Positions 1-12,441 of a stretch of DNA of 64,000 nucleotides are shown piece after piece (within the stretch, counting starts at the first letter, position 1; each line of letters opens with the position of its first letter). The notes beneath the pieces are model-generated. The model saw nothing but the letters and a program-made list of their open reading frames with translations, was not told where the DNA came from and did not search any database. The position numbers and the translations under genes are program-made. This stretch comes from Dipylidium caninum (lineage: Eukaryota > Platyhelminthes > Cestoda > Cyclophyllidea > Dipylidiidae). The DNA is taken from the NCBI GenBank assembly GCA_017562135.1, contig QEYB01000798.1:100479-164478 (forward strand), in the 5' to 3' direction.

Positions 1-2029
1 CGAATGCCAGGGGTTAACGTGTTGTTAAAGACGAGATGGAATGAAGGACGGAAAGCCGCATTTTTATTAAAGGCGACATTTCAAGTCATTGAGGTCACAT
101 GGAATTTCTTTGCAATTGTCACTGAAAGTGTTTCAAACCCGCGACCCCACCTGCAAACAAGCAAATCAAGGAGGGGTTCTCGATTGGGATTAGCCCCAAT
201 CGACCAACATGTGACATGATCTGCACGATGTCTCGCGATCGAGAACGCTGCTCAAAGATCTTGTACAAAAATGCTGTTCGCCAGCCCATTATGTCGTAGT
301 GGTCGTTAAATATTACGGTGGCTGACAAGGGTGGTATGTGTGCACTAGTAGTTTGATCATTGAGGGTATTGGACATTTGCAGAGTGAGCACACACACATC
401 TTGATGAAGGGCCATATGGCCAATATTGCACTCACATAATGAGGTGGGAAATAGAGTTCCGTTTTCGTCTCAGGAGGCGCCGTTGAACGTACGTCGGAGA
501 CGGTGGCTGGGAGGTAAGAGAGCCATGTAGGATCTATTGATGAATGGCCGCATGAAATGTTCATCGAAAGAATATCCTCTCCATTTTAACTTCAAGAGCG
601 TCTGTCTAGCTACAGCGTGTGTGGGAAAAGTGTTTGGCCTACGCTCACGATGAGTCCAGATGCAACGGCAGTTTTGTTGACTCCATGAAGGAAGTTAAAG
701 GTCGTGAATCTGTTGATGTGGGGATCGACCCAATAATGCAGCTAGAGATGTACACACTACAGTGTGAGAGAAGAGAATGAGATAGAACACCATTGCACGA
801 GTGAGATTAATCACTGTCGAGCTATGGTGCAGTAGAGACGAGCTGCGAGTAGTGACACATGAGTCACTATGAGAGAGAAGCTATCCACCTCTCTGAGCCT
901 CACTATCCTCCGAGAGAGGCCTCGAGAGTGAGAGGCAGGAGGACGCACACGTGAGCAAATCAAGTGACTTTGTACCACGTGCCTCGCTCATCACAAAGTG
1001 ACGTAGAGGAGAGAGAGTGCACGAAGCGGTGCGTCGTATAGCGCGCCAAAGAGAAGAGTCTGTGAACTGCGTAAACGATAGCTAGATCAAAGACCAGCTA
1101 AATTTCCGCAGTGTCCCTTCCGACAAGCGAGATTAATATATAATACACATTTTCAACATCATTAGATATGTGCAAAGTTAGTCGATGTGGGTCCAACGAT
1201 ACAGATTCTACGATCGTTTGGGTCTGTACGAAAAGCGGCAAACGAACAACCTTGAGAGGAAACTTCAACAATAGCTGTAGATAATAACACGTAGCTCCAT
1301 TATATATAAATGGATATATATTGGTGAATAATACACACATGCACAATCCAGTACGAGGCTTACAGTAGCCTGATGTCGCATGAGTCTCAGTCTGTCACGT
1401 ATGAGACAGAGTTTTCAAGATACTGGTATAGCTGAGCAAAGTGCAGGGGTCCCACGCATCTGACACATACGGCCCTTCACCCCAAGAGTTCATTGAGGCG
1501 GCGGGTTTGCAGGGGAATACAGGCAGGTTCGTTATAAGACATATAGGCACATCATTATATTATTTGTTTGTTTGGCACAGGATGTGGGCGGCACAGTAGA
1601 GGACAGTAAATGAGGGCACTTAATATCATATTGATTTAAACGGAAGAGGGCAGCAGACAAACACACTGCAAATTTATGTCTGGTCGCTCACCGCATCATA
1701 TGTGAAACACCGCTCCAACTGAAGCCTAGTTATGAACCAAGCCAACCGCATTCCTCCAGTTGAATCACTTAATCAACACAGTAAAAGAAAATATCAGAAT
1801 AGAAAGGAAGACTCTCCCAGTCTTTGGCATTTTCAGCCCGCTGAACAACGAGAAAATGAGGGAAAAGTCAATTCGCCGCGGCTTCAACAGTGACACTGTC
1901 ACTCTGACAGGCTGGCGCCGGGGAAATGCGGAACAATCGACTCTTAAATTAGTGCACACGTAACGCTCCCTTAAGCTCAATGTCAAAGATGCCATCGATC
2001 GCCCTTTTTCTCCCATGCGATGGATAAAG
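1..2029. other. Intergenic, no gene recognised
   Basis: I see no supported gene here. Reading frames are short and overlap on both strands without a signal peptide, a splice-site context or a recognisable motif. The stretch around 840-1030 is rich in GAGAG-type purine runs, but no tandem array is present. Confidence 0.4.
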
Positions 2030-2750
2030 CTGAGTCGCTGGTCCGTGTCTCATATCCATTTAGATATACGAACATCGGTTATGCCAATGAGCTTGCTCAA
2101 ATCTTGATCCTCCATTCAATCGCGGAAACTTTGCTATTGAATCGGCGACGAGAGAGAATGGTTTCAGGGTGTGGGGTTTTTATACTGCATTTTGGACTAT
2201 GAACGACTCAGAGCAACCAAAGTGGAATGCAACAGTCATTTTAAGGGCGGGACCTCATGTGTTGTTTGCACACGCACTGGTTAGTGCGCGGGTCAGCAAT
2301 GACGGACGCACGACAAGCAGGCAGTCTCAAATCGAGCGATGACGAGGTCAAAGGACGAAATAGCAACCAGCAAACTTCATTTCCTTCAGTGCCATTCCAT
2401 CTGCCTTCTTTATGCAAGCATAAACAGCCTTAGCTGGGAAAATCACGAGAAACCAGCTTCTCCTAACATTGTCGGCTTGTTTGATGGCCTAGATGGTACC
2501 TTTGAAGTTGAGTCTGGAAATACGCTATACGCTACACGGGTACGTTTTTCTGACTCGATGCGGGAATATTTTTGAACACACCAATCACAACTGTGTAGCT
2601 GTAAGGAAGCATTCTCCAATATAGTCTGCTTATAACCTTTCGCAGAATTACAATGGAGCTACGCCATCTTCACAAATTACCAATTTATTAGGCTCTAGTG
2701 CGATTACAGATACATTGTCTGACTAGGTTTCTTTGAGCGAAAACAGGGAA
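2030..2750 (+). pseudogene. Type B secreted-protein gene relic
   Basis: This stretch aligns by eye with the upstream region and exons of the type B copies at 23.4-24.3, 37.3-37.7 and 58.4-59.1 kb. The shared 5' part contains the phrase ATGAGCTTGCTCAAA near 2088 and an exon 1-like part near 2480 (GGCTTGTTTGATGGC). An exon 3 remnant starts after an AG at about 2645 and begins Asn-Tyr-Asn-Gly-Ala, matching Asn-Tyr-Thr-Gly-Ala-Tyr in the related copies. The frame then shifts and a TAG ends it near 2735. Exon 2 is not recognisable. I regard it as a dead copy; the homology is seen in the sequence, while the order of events is inferred. Confidence 0.55.
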
Positions 2751-3109
2751 TTAGACGGTGCAGACGTTGCTTAACGGCTATTTTGATGACTTGTAAGACT
2801 TTATCAATTGCCTTCTATCGTGTGACTCAAGGAGTCGACAACAGAACGAAAAGCCACTGGCCTCATCTTGTTCATCGTTTTTACATATCAAACGAGCATT
2901 GTGTTCAGAAATGTAAGATTATAGCATTCACCAACTGACAATGCCTTTGCGGTGGCGACTCACACAGTGGCATGGAGAATAACTTATCGAGAACTTTGGT
3001 TGGATGCATTGACCGTTAACTCAACGTTGTAATAGACTGTGGCCCCTCCTGAAGGGGTTCGGGTCTTAGCAAGATTTAGCTCCGTTTCCCCCAAACAACG
3101 TGTAGATGA

Positions 3110-3320
3110 AGGTAATGAAAGGCTACTAGTTCACATGGAATGGTTTCCTTCAGATTTGTAAAGGACAACATCTGTAACTGTATTCAGCACTCGATATTTC
3201 CAAACCTCGTGTGTGAAAGACCTCACCTATTGACGTACCATCTCGAAATAGTCCTGTGAACTCAATTGTCTCGCTGCTGTAGGCTTCACGGAGCTTGTGA
3301 TAGAGAAGAGGTGAAATGAA
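3110..3320 (-). pseudogene. Type A exon 3 relic
   Basis: Read on the minus strand, a CTATCACAAG acceptor-like end is followed by a broken last exon: Arg-Glu-Ala-Tyr-Ser-Ser-Glu-Thr-Ile-Glu-Phe-Thr-Gly-Leu-Phe-Arg. This matches the exon 3 core of the intact family members. The frame is lost soon after the core, and exons 1 and 2 are absent upstream. It stands convergent to the type B relic at 2.0-2.75 kb, the same order as at 37-39 kb. Confidence 0.6.
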
Positions 3321-4780
3321 GAGCGCGACAGACGCAGCAAGAGCTAACCTTCGGGTTCCGCTTGCGAAACAAGTGCAGTCCCGACTTTGAAAAACCTATT
3401 GCAGATTAGCCACCTTCGTGTCTAGGTTTGGTAATGCTATAGCGGTAAACAGATGGGGGGAATATCTGCCAAACAACGGGTTATGACGAAACGGAAGAGG
3501 TTTACGCTTCACAAAGATGGGCAATTAGCGCCACCAAAATTAGATCGCAAAAACCGGACATTCAGGACTGAGAGCATCACACACATGGTAGTTTTTTGAT
3601 AGAAATGAGTTGCTCCGCAAACGGAGCGAAGTAATGCCCGTCGCTGGTTTTTGGAATGATTTTGTGTCAGCTGGATACGGCCAAGTGGAATGGACTTCCG
3701 GTAGTCAGAGTACAATGCGTTGTGCGGGCTTGGCATCGCCTCAGCGGTCTACCAATCAGAGACTACTACTCAGAATTTCAGATGCCATGATGTTCGGCCT
3801 CGCACGACATTGTGTCAGGGACCATTTGAAGAATCATCTTGATCATAAGCATTTGATATGATCAACTCGCACTTACAGGTTGAATTCACTCAATCTTGGA
3901 GGAGACTTCGCATTTAAACTGTTGTCAAATACTTACACTCAGCCGTGTCATCAATCCCAGCGGAGACGGATGACTGATGGTACCCGATTGAAAATGTCGA
4001 ATTTTAATGCGACAGACCATCGACAAGGTCGTCGTTCAAACTGTGGGGACTCTGTATAGAGATTGGCGAGAAAGACAAGAAACCATGAGAAGGAGATTTA
4101 CCAGACCAGCAGGAAAATAAGAAAGTGAGGGAGACTGCAGCACGTCTGACAGCTGGCATGCCCCACCCCAGAATTTGGATTAACGGACAAACTAACGTAG
4201 CACAACCAAAAAATGCGTAGGAATGGGGCAGACTACTCGATTGCCGTCCCACTTGCCTTCGGCTTCTCCCATGCCGCTCCTCACACTGTTTCTACTTTCT
4301 CCCTGATATGCAACGATGCTCCATTTGCACCACCTTCAATGAAAGATTAACTCAACATCTCTGCGATTAGTGCGTATAATTTCTCCTTTGCCACGTTCTG
4401 CAAAAACTAAACTCACTACTTCACAAACCTTATCGGTACAGAAACTTTTCACTGCGTATCTTGACGGGAAAAAATGTCCTAAGCCACTTGGTATATGAAG
4501 CCTTCAGAGGCATGATGGACTTACTGGAGTACATTGATAGTGTTAAAGCGACATTGAATTGGAGATTGTGAATTACTGGGAGTCTGAGAAAGGCGAACGC
4601 AGGATATGAAGCGTGCCAGGAGACAAAGAGCCGGTATATTCGCAAAGAGATCATTTCCAGTATTTACCATGTCTGCATGGGTCCCGTTTGTTTGTCTGTT
4701 GAAGAGGTGTGCATTGAAGTGGGAGTTAGCTTAATTGACCATTAAAGGCAATCGGTACCTGAATTTCTAGTCCAACAACT
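3321..4780. other. Intergenic, no gene recognised
   Basis: No exon of the resident families and no other supported coding region was found. Frames of about 75-83 aa on both strands overlap one another and lack motif support. Confidence 0.4.
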
Positions 4781-4867
4781 AGTTTCCGTTGTCCATCTGG
4801 TACGACACGGGCGAGAAAACACCAGCACATCCACACTGTTGAGACATCACACTTTTTTCGCAAAGCG

Positions 4868-4875
4868 TATATAAG
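4868..4875 (+). promoter_or_regulatory. TATA box of a type A copy
   Basis: TATATAAG lies 49 bp before the ATG at 4924. The flanking 90 bp resembles the upstream region of other type A copies, with the shared phrase CACCAGCACATCCACAC near 4828 and matching sequence at 53.66 kb. The promoter module therefore seems to be duplicated together with the gene. Confidence 0.6.
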
Positions 4876-4923
4876 TGGGGAAGATGAGTGAAGGAGACCT
4901 ACATGAAGTCAGAGTTCAGATAA

Positions 4924-5624
4924 ATGTCCCTCTTTGTGGTAGCGTATCTCCTCTGCCTCCTTTACCTCCAGCTCACCATCTTCGCATGTTCAAACGACGC
5001 CGCATGAGACAGAAGCAGCACTCTATGTTTCCAGCGTTACAGTCATTTCAGGTAATTTGCTATCTTCTCCCCTCTCAACAAGTGCTTCGCTCGCTGTGTG
5101 TATACAACTCATATCATACATCTGTCCCTGCACAGCGCCTTGTCAGCCCTCGAACATCGTCAATGAACATCAGGATATAATGAGAGTGGCAAAAACACTT
5201 GACTTACGAGATTTTCAGAACAATGCTGATCGGAGAACCAACGGAATACGGTATTTGTTGCCGATTTGGAGAAATGCAGGTGGAATATCACTTTGAGTGA
5301 AGTAGTTGTGGATGGTCAGGCGTATGAAATTTCAGTGTCAATTGAAAATCTTCCCTTTGACCTCGTTCTTTACAACCCAAAAAATTTATAGGTATGTAGC
5401 CTAAAGTAAACTCACTTTTCACTCTTACTGAATGTCCTCTCCAATAGAGTGGTCGTGGCGCCTACGTCATCAAGGTTTTTAGATTCACAGCATTCTTCCG
5501 AGTGGACAAGTCGTTACGAGAAATCTCTGTACACAAGGCTCGGGATTATCACGTAACTGGAGTACAGTGGATAGATGAGTCGTTAATGCATCACAAAGAG
5601 AGCATATCGATGGAAAGGTTGTGA
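4924..5624 (+). pseudogene. Type A small secreted protein, three exons, frameshifted
   Basis: Exon 1 (4924-5051) encodes a clear signal peptide starting Met-Ser-Leu-Phe-Val-Val-Ala-Tyr and ending Phe-Ala-Cys-Ser-Asn. It is 128 bp rather than the family's 127, and the extra base near 4990 puts a TGA in frame; one base less would continue in the frame seen at 20.4 kb. Exon 2 (5136-5391) is 256 bp, as in the intact copies, and opens Pro-Cys-Gln-Pro-Ser-Asn-Ile-Val. A one-base loss near 5274 and a one-base gain in the A6 run near 5380 offset each other. Exon 3 (from 5450, acceptor TAGAG) encodes Gly-Ala-Tyr-Val-Ile-Lys-Val-Phe-Arg-Phe-Thr, then reaches an early TGA at 5622. All three lesions are single-base indels, so consensus error is a real alternative to a dead gene. 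Confidence 0.7.
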
Positions 5625-5728
5625 GGGTTTCAACTCATCCACTTTAAATACAGCTTGTCGACTCACTTAGAACGACTGCTGTCTCACCCGAGTTATATGA
5701 CTGCATATTGTCACGACATCAATGTTTC

Positions 5729-5734
5729 AATAAA
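5729..5734 (+). terminator. Poly(A) signal of the 4.9 kb type A copy
   Basis: AATAAA about 105 bp after the exon 3 stop, at a position like that in the 45.65 kb gene (AATAAA about 85 bp after its stop). Confidence 0.4.
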
Positions 5735-5739
5735 TTGGC

Positions 5740-6479
5740 TTTTCATGTGGACTAATGTTCTCTTTTTTTTTCAAAAGGGCCCGTTGCTGTAGGGATTGGG
5801 CTGAAAGCATTCAGATCCCATCCGCTTTCATAACAGTCATCGATCATCCTGTGCAAAAATGCCCATTTCACTATCAGTCGGAGTAACTTCACCCCGCTCA
5901 GCACACGCGTGAAATATTCAGGGTCCACTACAGTAAGAGAACAACAAAACGGAGGATCGCTAAGCTCACGTCCTAATTAGATTCTACTTTAGGCCTTGGG
6001 AGGAGGATTTCACTTTGATGAAAGGGACTACCTCCTCAGGTGGATGAACTACCCTGCTCGCTTATGCTCGCGTGTTGCAGCGGAGAAGGACGTTGAGACA
6101 ATACAAGCATGATGGAAATAATAGACATCTCAAGAACTTAGCATTTGGTTCCCGTGGTTGATAATCGCGGGCTGTTTCTGCAACCCTACACTCAAGGAGG
6201 TGCTAAGCTGAGAACTTTACGAGAATCGTCTTCGCTTTATAACTGTCCTGTAGGCCTTGAATGGGGTCATAAGTCTCCTCACGTTTTTTCATATGTGAAT
6301 GTACAAAGCAAATAAATTGTATCTAACATGCCTAATAATGCGACCACTCCCAAACTGCCACGTTGAGGCGATATTCGAGGCCTGAGCCACAGCCCAATGG
6401 ACCACCAGTGGAGACGAGTTGTGTTGATGAGTCTGGTAGCGGCGTATGTTCAGCAAATGAATCGCCTTCTTAGCATTTA
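5740..6479. other. Intergenic, no gene recognised
   Basis: No coding sequence is supported here. It separates the type A copy from a dispersed repeat. Confidence 0.35.
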
Positions 6480-6690
6480 AGCTCTAACCGTGAAAACTTT
6501 TGAAGTCGAGAATAAACAATGCATATTCCATTTTGTACACTATAACGTGTGGTATTAAGTCAGTGGTAGAAGCATTAGGTGCGGCACCCAAGTCCCTGAG
6601 AGACCAACATGGGTCAGAGGTTATGCTGTTCAATGTGAGAAGAGGTAGAAAGCAGTGGATATGAACCGGAGCACCTGAGGGGAAGAGTGG
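6480..6690. repeat. Dispersed repeat H, first copy
   Basis: About 200 bp matches 49480-49690 in the same orientation; for example, GACCAACATGGGTCAGAGG near 6602 recurs near 49602. In the second location it is joined directly to repeat R1. Here it stands alone, 3.6 kb away from R1, so the block order was rearranged after duplication. It holds a minus-strand ORF of 119 aa (6484-6843) that I cannot recognise and do not support as a gene. Confidence 0.6.
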
Positions 6691-6845
6691 AGGAATTGCG
6701 GCGCTCTTCCAATGTGTTTTTACACAATGGTGCAGAAAATGATTAAGCAATAAAATTGGGAATAAATGGTGAGACAAAGGTTTTTTTCGGGAAGGATTGG
6801 ATGCATACAGCCGGAGATTATGAAAGCAGACAGAAGTGAGCACGC

Positions 6846-8580
6846 ACTCACGAAATAAAAAGGTGACCTCTGCTACCTTGGATTTACCTTCCCTTCTGAA
6901 AATTTTTCGTCAAATGAAAGACGGCTATGTATTAAGCAAAAAACCATGAAATAAGCGTTTTGCTTAGGCTGAGTTCAGCTGCGCCCAGGAGGGATACATT
7001 TTAACGTTTCTGCGATTCCTATATGCACAAAATTTTAAAAGCCTTCACCTCACGAGTTCATCCTGCGCAGCTTAAGCACCAAGCAACGTTAATAAGGCGT
7101 TTGGAGATGAAAACACTAAAGAAAAATGGACCACTGCTGTTTTCACTCAATGATGTTTTGACAACGTACCTCAAGGGAGACCGCCGCCTCATGTTGATAA
7201 CGAGGAAGAATTAGGAAAGAATGTGGAATCCGATTCCCACGCATCCATTCGTGCGCTCAGATCTAAACTAAAATAGCAACTTTCCATTTGTATGTTTGCG
7301 TTAAAACATCTACTTAAAATAAACAATTATTTATCTGTTTGAGTCATTTGTGTTTGCCGTACGAACCGACGCTACTGCAAATGCTCGACTAACTGCCAGT
7401 ACGCGTCTTTGTGCACCAAATCATCACTTCTACTGAAAGTGTTTTCGGAAAGCCGAAAACGAACAAGCAAATGGACTTTCAAGAATACACGTCCATTTCG
7501 GTTACCATAGGGTGGAATGCTCAAGAGCTACTCCATTATTCCTTCCTACAACCAGTCGAAACAATAGCAACGGCGGCGTTCTGTTGTCGTGCAATTGAAG
7601 TCATGCAAGTGAAGAAAGTTGTGAAGGGGAAACTACCAGCGTTGCTCAATCGCCGCGATGACCAGATCTTGTTTCAGCTGCTGTCGACAAATTAACTGCC
7701 CAGCAATGTGAACTTACACCACATCCGCCGCATTCATGAGATTATTGCTTTTCCGCAAATACTGCTTATTTGTACAGAAACCGCAATGATAAAGGCTACA
7801 TGTCGTGAGACCTGGAATGTTTCATTAATTCCAAAATTGGAAACTATTTGCAATAACTCACATATGGCTTCTTCAATCGCTGGCAGAGGTACGTAAATAT
7901 TGATAGAAACCATTTCAAGTAGATATAATGAATAATGTGAAGCATTACGCTTTTTGTTTTGCCCATATTCAATACCAGTTTCACGGTTTCAGACCAAAGG
8001 GTTTGAAGAAAGCAACACATTGTATCGTGCGCCGTCTCGAAGACTCTGTCGCTCTTAAGCACGTTAGCACACGTGACTGTCTTCTCCTGCTCGGGTCCAA
8101 CATAATATCTGCCTGTGGCTATGTTTATTTTACTCATTGGTCCTAAAATGGTTAGTGGAACATCTGAAGCACCTTCGCGCGCATGCCTTACGCCTGTACC
8201 AGAAATTGCAGTGTTCCACCTACCTTCAGATACCCTCCCAGCCACCGAAGGTCACTTCGGTGTTTTAGTGATATCATGGAAGTGCACTTCACATGTCAAC
8301 TGAGGTCTTCAGGCACCTCACACTAAAAGATCTACTTATCCTCCTCCTCCTCCCCCCAACTCCGAAAAAAATTTGAATGACAGATGTCAGCAAGGACCTT
8401 CCGACAGCGGATGCTCGATGTCAATGGATTTAAGACTTTACAGTTAGTTAGTGGCAGTCCCAATTTAAACAAGTTGCAAGGGAAGCGTTAAGTATTCGGC
8501 ACATCTTTACTTATTAATTATCATATCTTGCCTTCATACATTCTATGCCGATTGTCTGCCAAATTAGCACATTCCACAAC
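6846..8580. other. Intergenic, no gene recognised
   Basis: The longest frame is a 133 aa minus-strand ORF (7844-8245), with no signal peptide, motif or homologue elsewhere in the window. I do not call it a gene. Nothing else is supported. Confidence 0.35.
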
Positions 8581-8588
8581 CACTGTGA

Positions 8589-8790
8589 CACAGGAGCTCA
8601 AGGGACAAGATTCTGCCTCAACTTCCAACTGCATCGGGTGCCGAAGATGTTCCACCCAGAACTATTGTCCAGGGATTCGCCTTGGGTGTAGAGAAAGTAG
8701 CCTACTTTATACTGAGGCAGTCGATTTCCGAAAGCAACTCGTATCCGGGCGCTTGCCCACCGGGAGTACTGGCCTAACCAATCTGAAAAC
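8589..8790 (+). pseudogene. Conserved coding-like fragment, family P
   Basis: After a CACAG acceptor-like site, one frame reads Ile-Leu-Pro-Gln-Leu-Pro-Thr-Ala-Ser-Gly-Ala-Glu-Asp-Val-Pro-Pro-Arg-Thr-Ile. A diverged copy at 44.29-44.40 kb reads Ile-Leu-Pro-Gln-Leu-Leu-Phe-Thr-Pro-Asn-Asp-Glu-Asp-Val-Leu-His-Arg-Thr-Ile in the matching frame. Similarity at the protein level between two diverged copies suggests an ancestral exon. The frame here ends at a TAG near 8779. I do not recognise the protein, and its other exons are not visible. Confidence 0.35.
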
Positions 8791-8799
8791 GCGGTTACT

Positions 8800-10270
8800 T
8801 CACTGATTTACATCTGTTCTTTGTTTTGGCAATGAACCAATTGTACGAGAGACTGGAGGCCACGCTGGTGGCCAAAACATCCAACAGGCACTTTGGCGGT
8901 CAAAGTGCCGAAAGCACTAAGGAAACATGAAGCTATTTTGTTATTGGCTTTTGCAACGTAGACCATAAAAATTTTTCGATATGAGAAATAACAGCAATAT
9001 GGAGAGTACTCGTTCGTGATATAAGTGGGAATACGTGTAATTAAGAAGATTTAAGATTAGGCTCTCGTTCATGATTGAAAAACCTCTCTCCTCTCAAACT
9101 CGATTGAAATGGAGAAGATTCGTAAATTGAGTCGAGGAATCCGCCACCGTGTGTGCATTGCAGTACGTTTGTCCGACTTACTGTGTCTTCGCATCGGGAA
9201 ATTGCCACTCGAGGGCTCAGGGCGAAAATTTATATGACCTCAATTTGCAGATAATACGAGATATTAGTCGGACACACGCATAAAGCGCAGGAAAATAAGA
9301 AATATCGTCGGTGAATATCGAGCTATGCAGGTAGGTGGTGAGGTATCACAACTATGAGACTATGAGAAACTTGGAATTGAATACGGCAGGATGGAATGAG
9401 GGCTGCAGGACAATTCGAAGAAGTGGTAAGAGAATATCACCGCGATTAGAACATAGAACTGCCGAATTGGGGGAGAGTGGAGGAGTGAAGGCTTGGGCGA
9501 CCTTTCACTTCCATCGCCTTCAACTTAGGCCTAGCTTTAATAGACCAGTTCATCCACCTGACTCGGTTTGCTTTCCTGGTAAGTGGTTATAAGCGGACAC
9601 CAAATTTGATTTACTATAAAAGAGGGCATAATTCCAAAGAAAAGGTGTATTCCACGTCACACAGCCGTTGCATGAAGGATACAAAGTCGTTGGCTTGGGA
9701 ATGTGATACAAAAAGCGAAAAATATAGAAATCACAGACTGCGGATAAGTAAGTGTAATTGACAGAAATCAAAATGGGAGACCAGACGGTCAAGACACTAG
9801 ACATGTCATAGGCCATCTTCAGCGTACATGTCTTATTCCATACTCATCCGCGAAGCAAACACTCCATCTCCACATCTTTCCCTCTCGACGTCTACTCTGC
9901 TTCTTCATCAGCCAGTGCCAATCCGACATTATGTCCTGTAGCAGTTGTGAGCGCAGACCCTCCAAACCCCTCAGATTTCAAACTTCTCATCATAGAATGC
10001 AACCACTTTGAGGAATGCCTATAGGATCACCAACTACTTTTGCTCAAAATGTTAGCGCCGTCTTATCAGCCTCATTCACAGCAGGCCGCATAGATTCCTC
10101 ATAAAGCACAACATGGATGCAGTCAACCAAGTGCCACAGTTGTGTGCGTTGTTCCAGCTCTTTATCTTACGGTTAATCTCTCCCCTGTCAAATCGTCACT
10201 CGCCCTGAGGAACACCGTTCCACAAGGAGCTTCGCCACACAATTAGTCCTCATATCTTCACGCCTGACAG
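8800..10270. other. Intergenic, no gene recognised
   Basis: Only short overlapping frames (85-88 aa) without motifs are present. No repeat shared with the rest of the window was noticed. Confidence 0.35.
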
Positions 10271-10271
10271 T

Positions 10272-12370
10272 ACACAGCACACGAAGGAGGAGAAGGTGTT
10301 GTGAAATTGACCCACTGCGGACTGACACAGATCACGCTGTGGCCCATCCTCTGCTGAAAAACAAGCCGTGGGAATTCCTTGATCTTGGACAGCCATAAAA
10401 CTAACTCCATGCTGTAACAGTGCATTCTGATATGTTTATCAGGGACAGAGGACCAACTCAGGTGAATGGACTAGCTTACGGAGACAAAAACAAGGGCGAT
10501 ATTGTGAGGCACTGAACACAGCCCCATGAACAGTCGCGAGGCGTGATGCCACAGGACCTTCTTACGACCTCTCTTCATCATCTTGATTGACGGCTCTCCG
10601 TTAAAGAAGTACTCTCGAAGAATGTGGGGATGGATGAAAGAGAATTTTGGAAGAAGACTCCTGGGCTTTGTATTGCCGCGCAAAGTGGAAGGTGGTTCAG
10701 GAAGATCAGACAAACCAAGTGAAACGCCAAGTTCATGAGGCGCCCTTGCCAGGGAACTCAGTAAATGCCGTGAAAGCTCTCGCTGAACCGCCCATTGGAT
10801 CTCAAGTTGGGTCAAACAAGGTCGGTCCTTTGTTTTCCCTACCAACAAGAGAACCAGCAAGGTGACATTCGATTTCCAAACATCAGCTTATGTTGGTCCG
10901 ATGACCCGATTAATCTGTGTTCTGAACACCACCACGCACACTCTCCTTGAGACTGTGCCTTTTCATCTAAAGCGCCAAAGTGATGTGCAGAATGCGGAAA
11001 ATATTCATTATTCAGATCAAAATGCAGGGAGTGATCGTAATTGTGTCGAGATTACTAACAACTTCTTCCGCATTATTCTTTGTCTGCCATCCGAGCCATG
11101 TGATGTCTCTGTGGACATGGGAATCCACTTCCCCTTCTTCCACAACAACATGATTCTCCACTGCGCGCAATTCATTCCTCTAACTCAGCCACATTAACAC
11201 TCTCCACCCGTCGCGGCCAGGAACAACGGGCAAATCCGAAAGGCAGGCTGGCTGCATCAACGGAAAACTGTGATGTGTGACTGGCAATTGCTCTGAAAGC
11301 ACTTAGGTCTGTTGTTAATGCCAAAGATCAGCACATGTTTCAGTTGAGACGGTATAAAATAAGTGTTTGTTAGTGGTGGTAAATAAAGCTAAAAGACCCA
11401 AAAAATAATTCCCGAAGTGTGCCATCATGGGTATCAATTTGAAGAACTCGACAGATGGATTTGCCGAAATAAGCGTGATGGGGTGTGGAATTTGCTCTCT
11501 ATTCCATCATCACAAGCTCTCATCAGGCACCGGTAGTAGTTGATATCCAACGAAAGGTTTTAGCGCCTCCGCCACTAAAGCGATGCTAACTCTGGAAAAG
11601 TGCGTCCCTTCTGGGGTTGAGAAGAAATACCTGGCCATGTTTGGCAGGCACGGCACGGAGATGCCCAATCTCATATAACAAAGTCTACATTAAGCTAAGG
11701 TCGTACTACTAATGCTTCATTAAGCAATAAAGAAATGAATAGTGCGCCCGAATAATATGATCAGGTGTATGACTGAGCATTCATACCACAATTTATCCAT
11801 TCACAACTACTCCCATCTGCCACATATCGATGCGGTTGGCTGCGCATCAAAGAACATCTCTGTTCACAGAACGAGCCGATCCTTGGGGAACCAGGTGTAG
11901 CATGGCAGGTTTTATCTTGTTTGATATAGTTATAACATTTTCCCTAAAATCATTTTTTCCCCGGTCTGGACTAATGTACCGCTTAATGTAATCCACGCGA
12001 TATTCTCTCAAAGTAGGAGTTGTTTCACCAACATATCGCATATTCGTATCATCGTATTTTCATGCTTTCGTCTTCCTTCCATCAGACTGGCTGGTATTTC
12101 CAGTGGTATAATGGAGCTCTCGTGTGGCTGTGGTGGTACCAGTGGTTTGCTCGTCTTGCTAGTAGGCATTAGCGAAGTCCACAAGTAGGGTGTTCCACTT
12201 TTTGCTAGAACCCATGTGGTGGTGAAATGTTCAAAAACTGACACGATTGGTTGGAGTTTCGTGCGATTGTGCATGTTCTAGGCAAAGTTGGAAAGGAATA
12301 CTTTGTTGCATTTGATTTTGCTGTGTAATGTTTTTTGTTATGGTCTTGCACTGTTCTTCACTATTCATTT
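10272..12370. repeat. Segmental duplication R1, first copy
   Basis: This 2.1 kb block matches 49690-51770 in direct orientation. From about 10330 to 11000 the two are nearly identical; beyond that they drift to clearly diverged but alignable sequence (e.g. GATGCGGTTGGCTGCG near 11830 and 51100, and GGCTGGTATTTCCAG near 12090 and 51450). The near-identical part differs by about as many one-base indels (near 10374, 10395, 10521, 10567, 10679) as substitutions. The sharp change in identity suggests either a recent gene-conversion tract inside an older duplication or selection on the first third. Confidence 0.75.
10862..11197 (+). CDS. Partial ORF with conserved beta-rich domain X
   Basis: The 111-codon frame starts at a GTG and has no obvious initiating exon, so it is probably one exon of a larger or broken gene. 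Its middle reads Glu-Asn-Ile-His-Tyr-Ser-Asp-Gln-Asn-Ala-Gly-Ser, then a Val-Glu-Ile stretch and Phe-Phe-Arg-Ile-Ile-Leu. The same pattern (Asn-Ile-His-Phe-Ser-Gly-Lys-Asn-Ser-Gly-Ser, Val-Glu-Ile, Phe-Asn-Val-Ile-Leu) appears on the minus strand at 18.03-18.45 kb. A near-identical but frame-interrupted copy lies at 50.28-50.6 kb. Conservation of the frame across diverged copies argues for a coding past. I cannot assign a known domain. Confidence 0.35.
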   Translation: MTFDFQTSAYVGPMTRLICVLNTTTHTLLETVPFHLKRQSDVQNAENIHYSDQNAGSDRNCVEITNNFFRIILCLPSEPCDVSVDMGIHFPFFHNNMILHCAQFIPLTQPH

Positions 12371-12441
12371 GCCTTACTTTTCTCGACTTTGCATATGTAT
12401 GCTTATCTGCATACGAGGTCAGATTAACCGTTTGTCTTTAG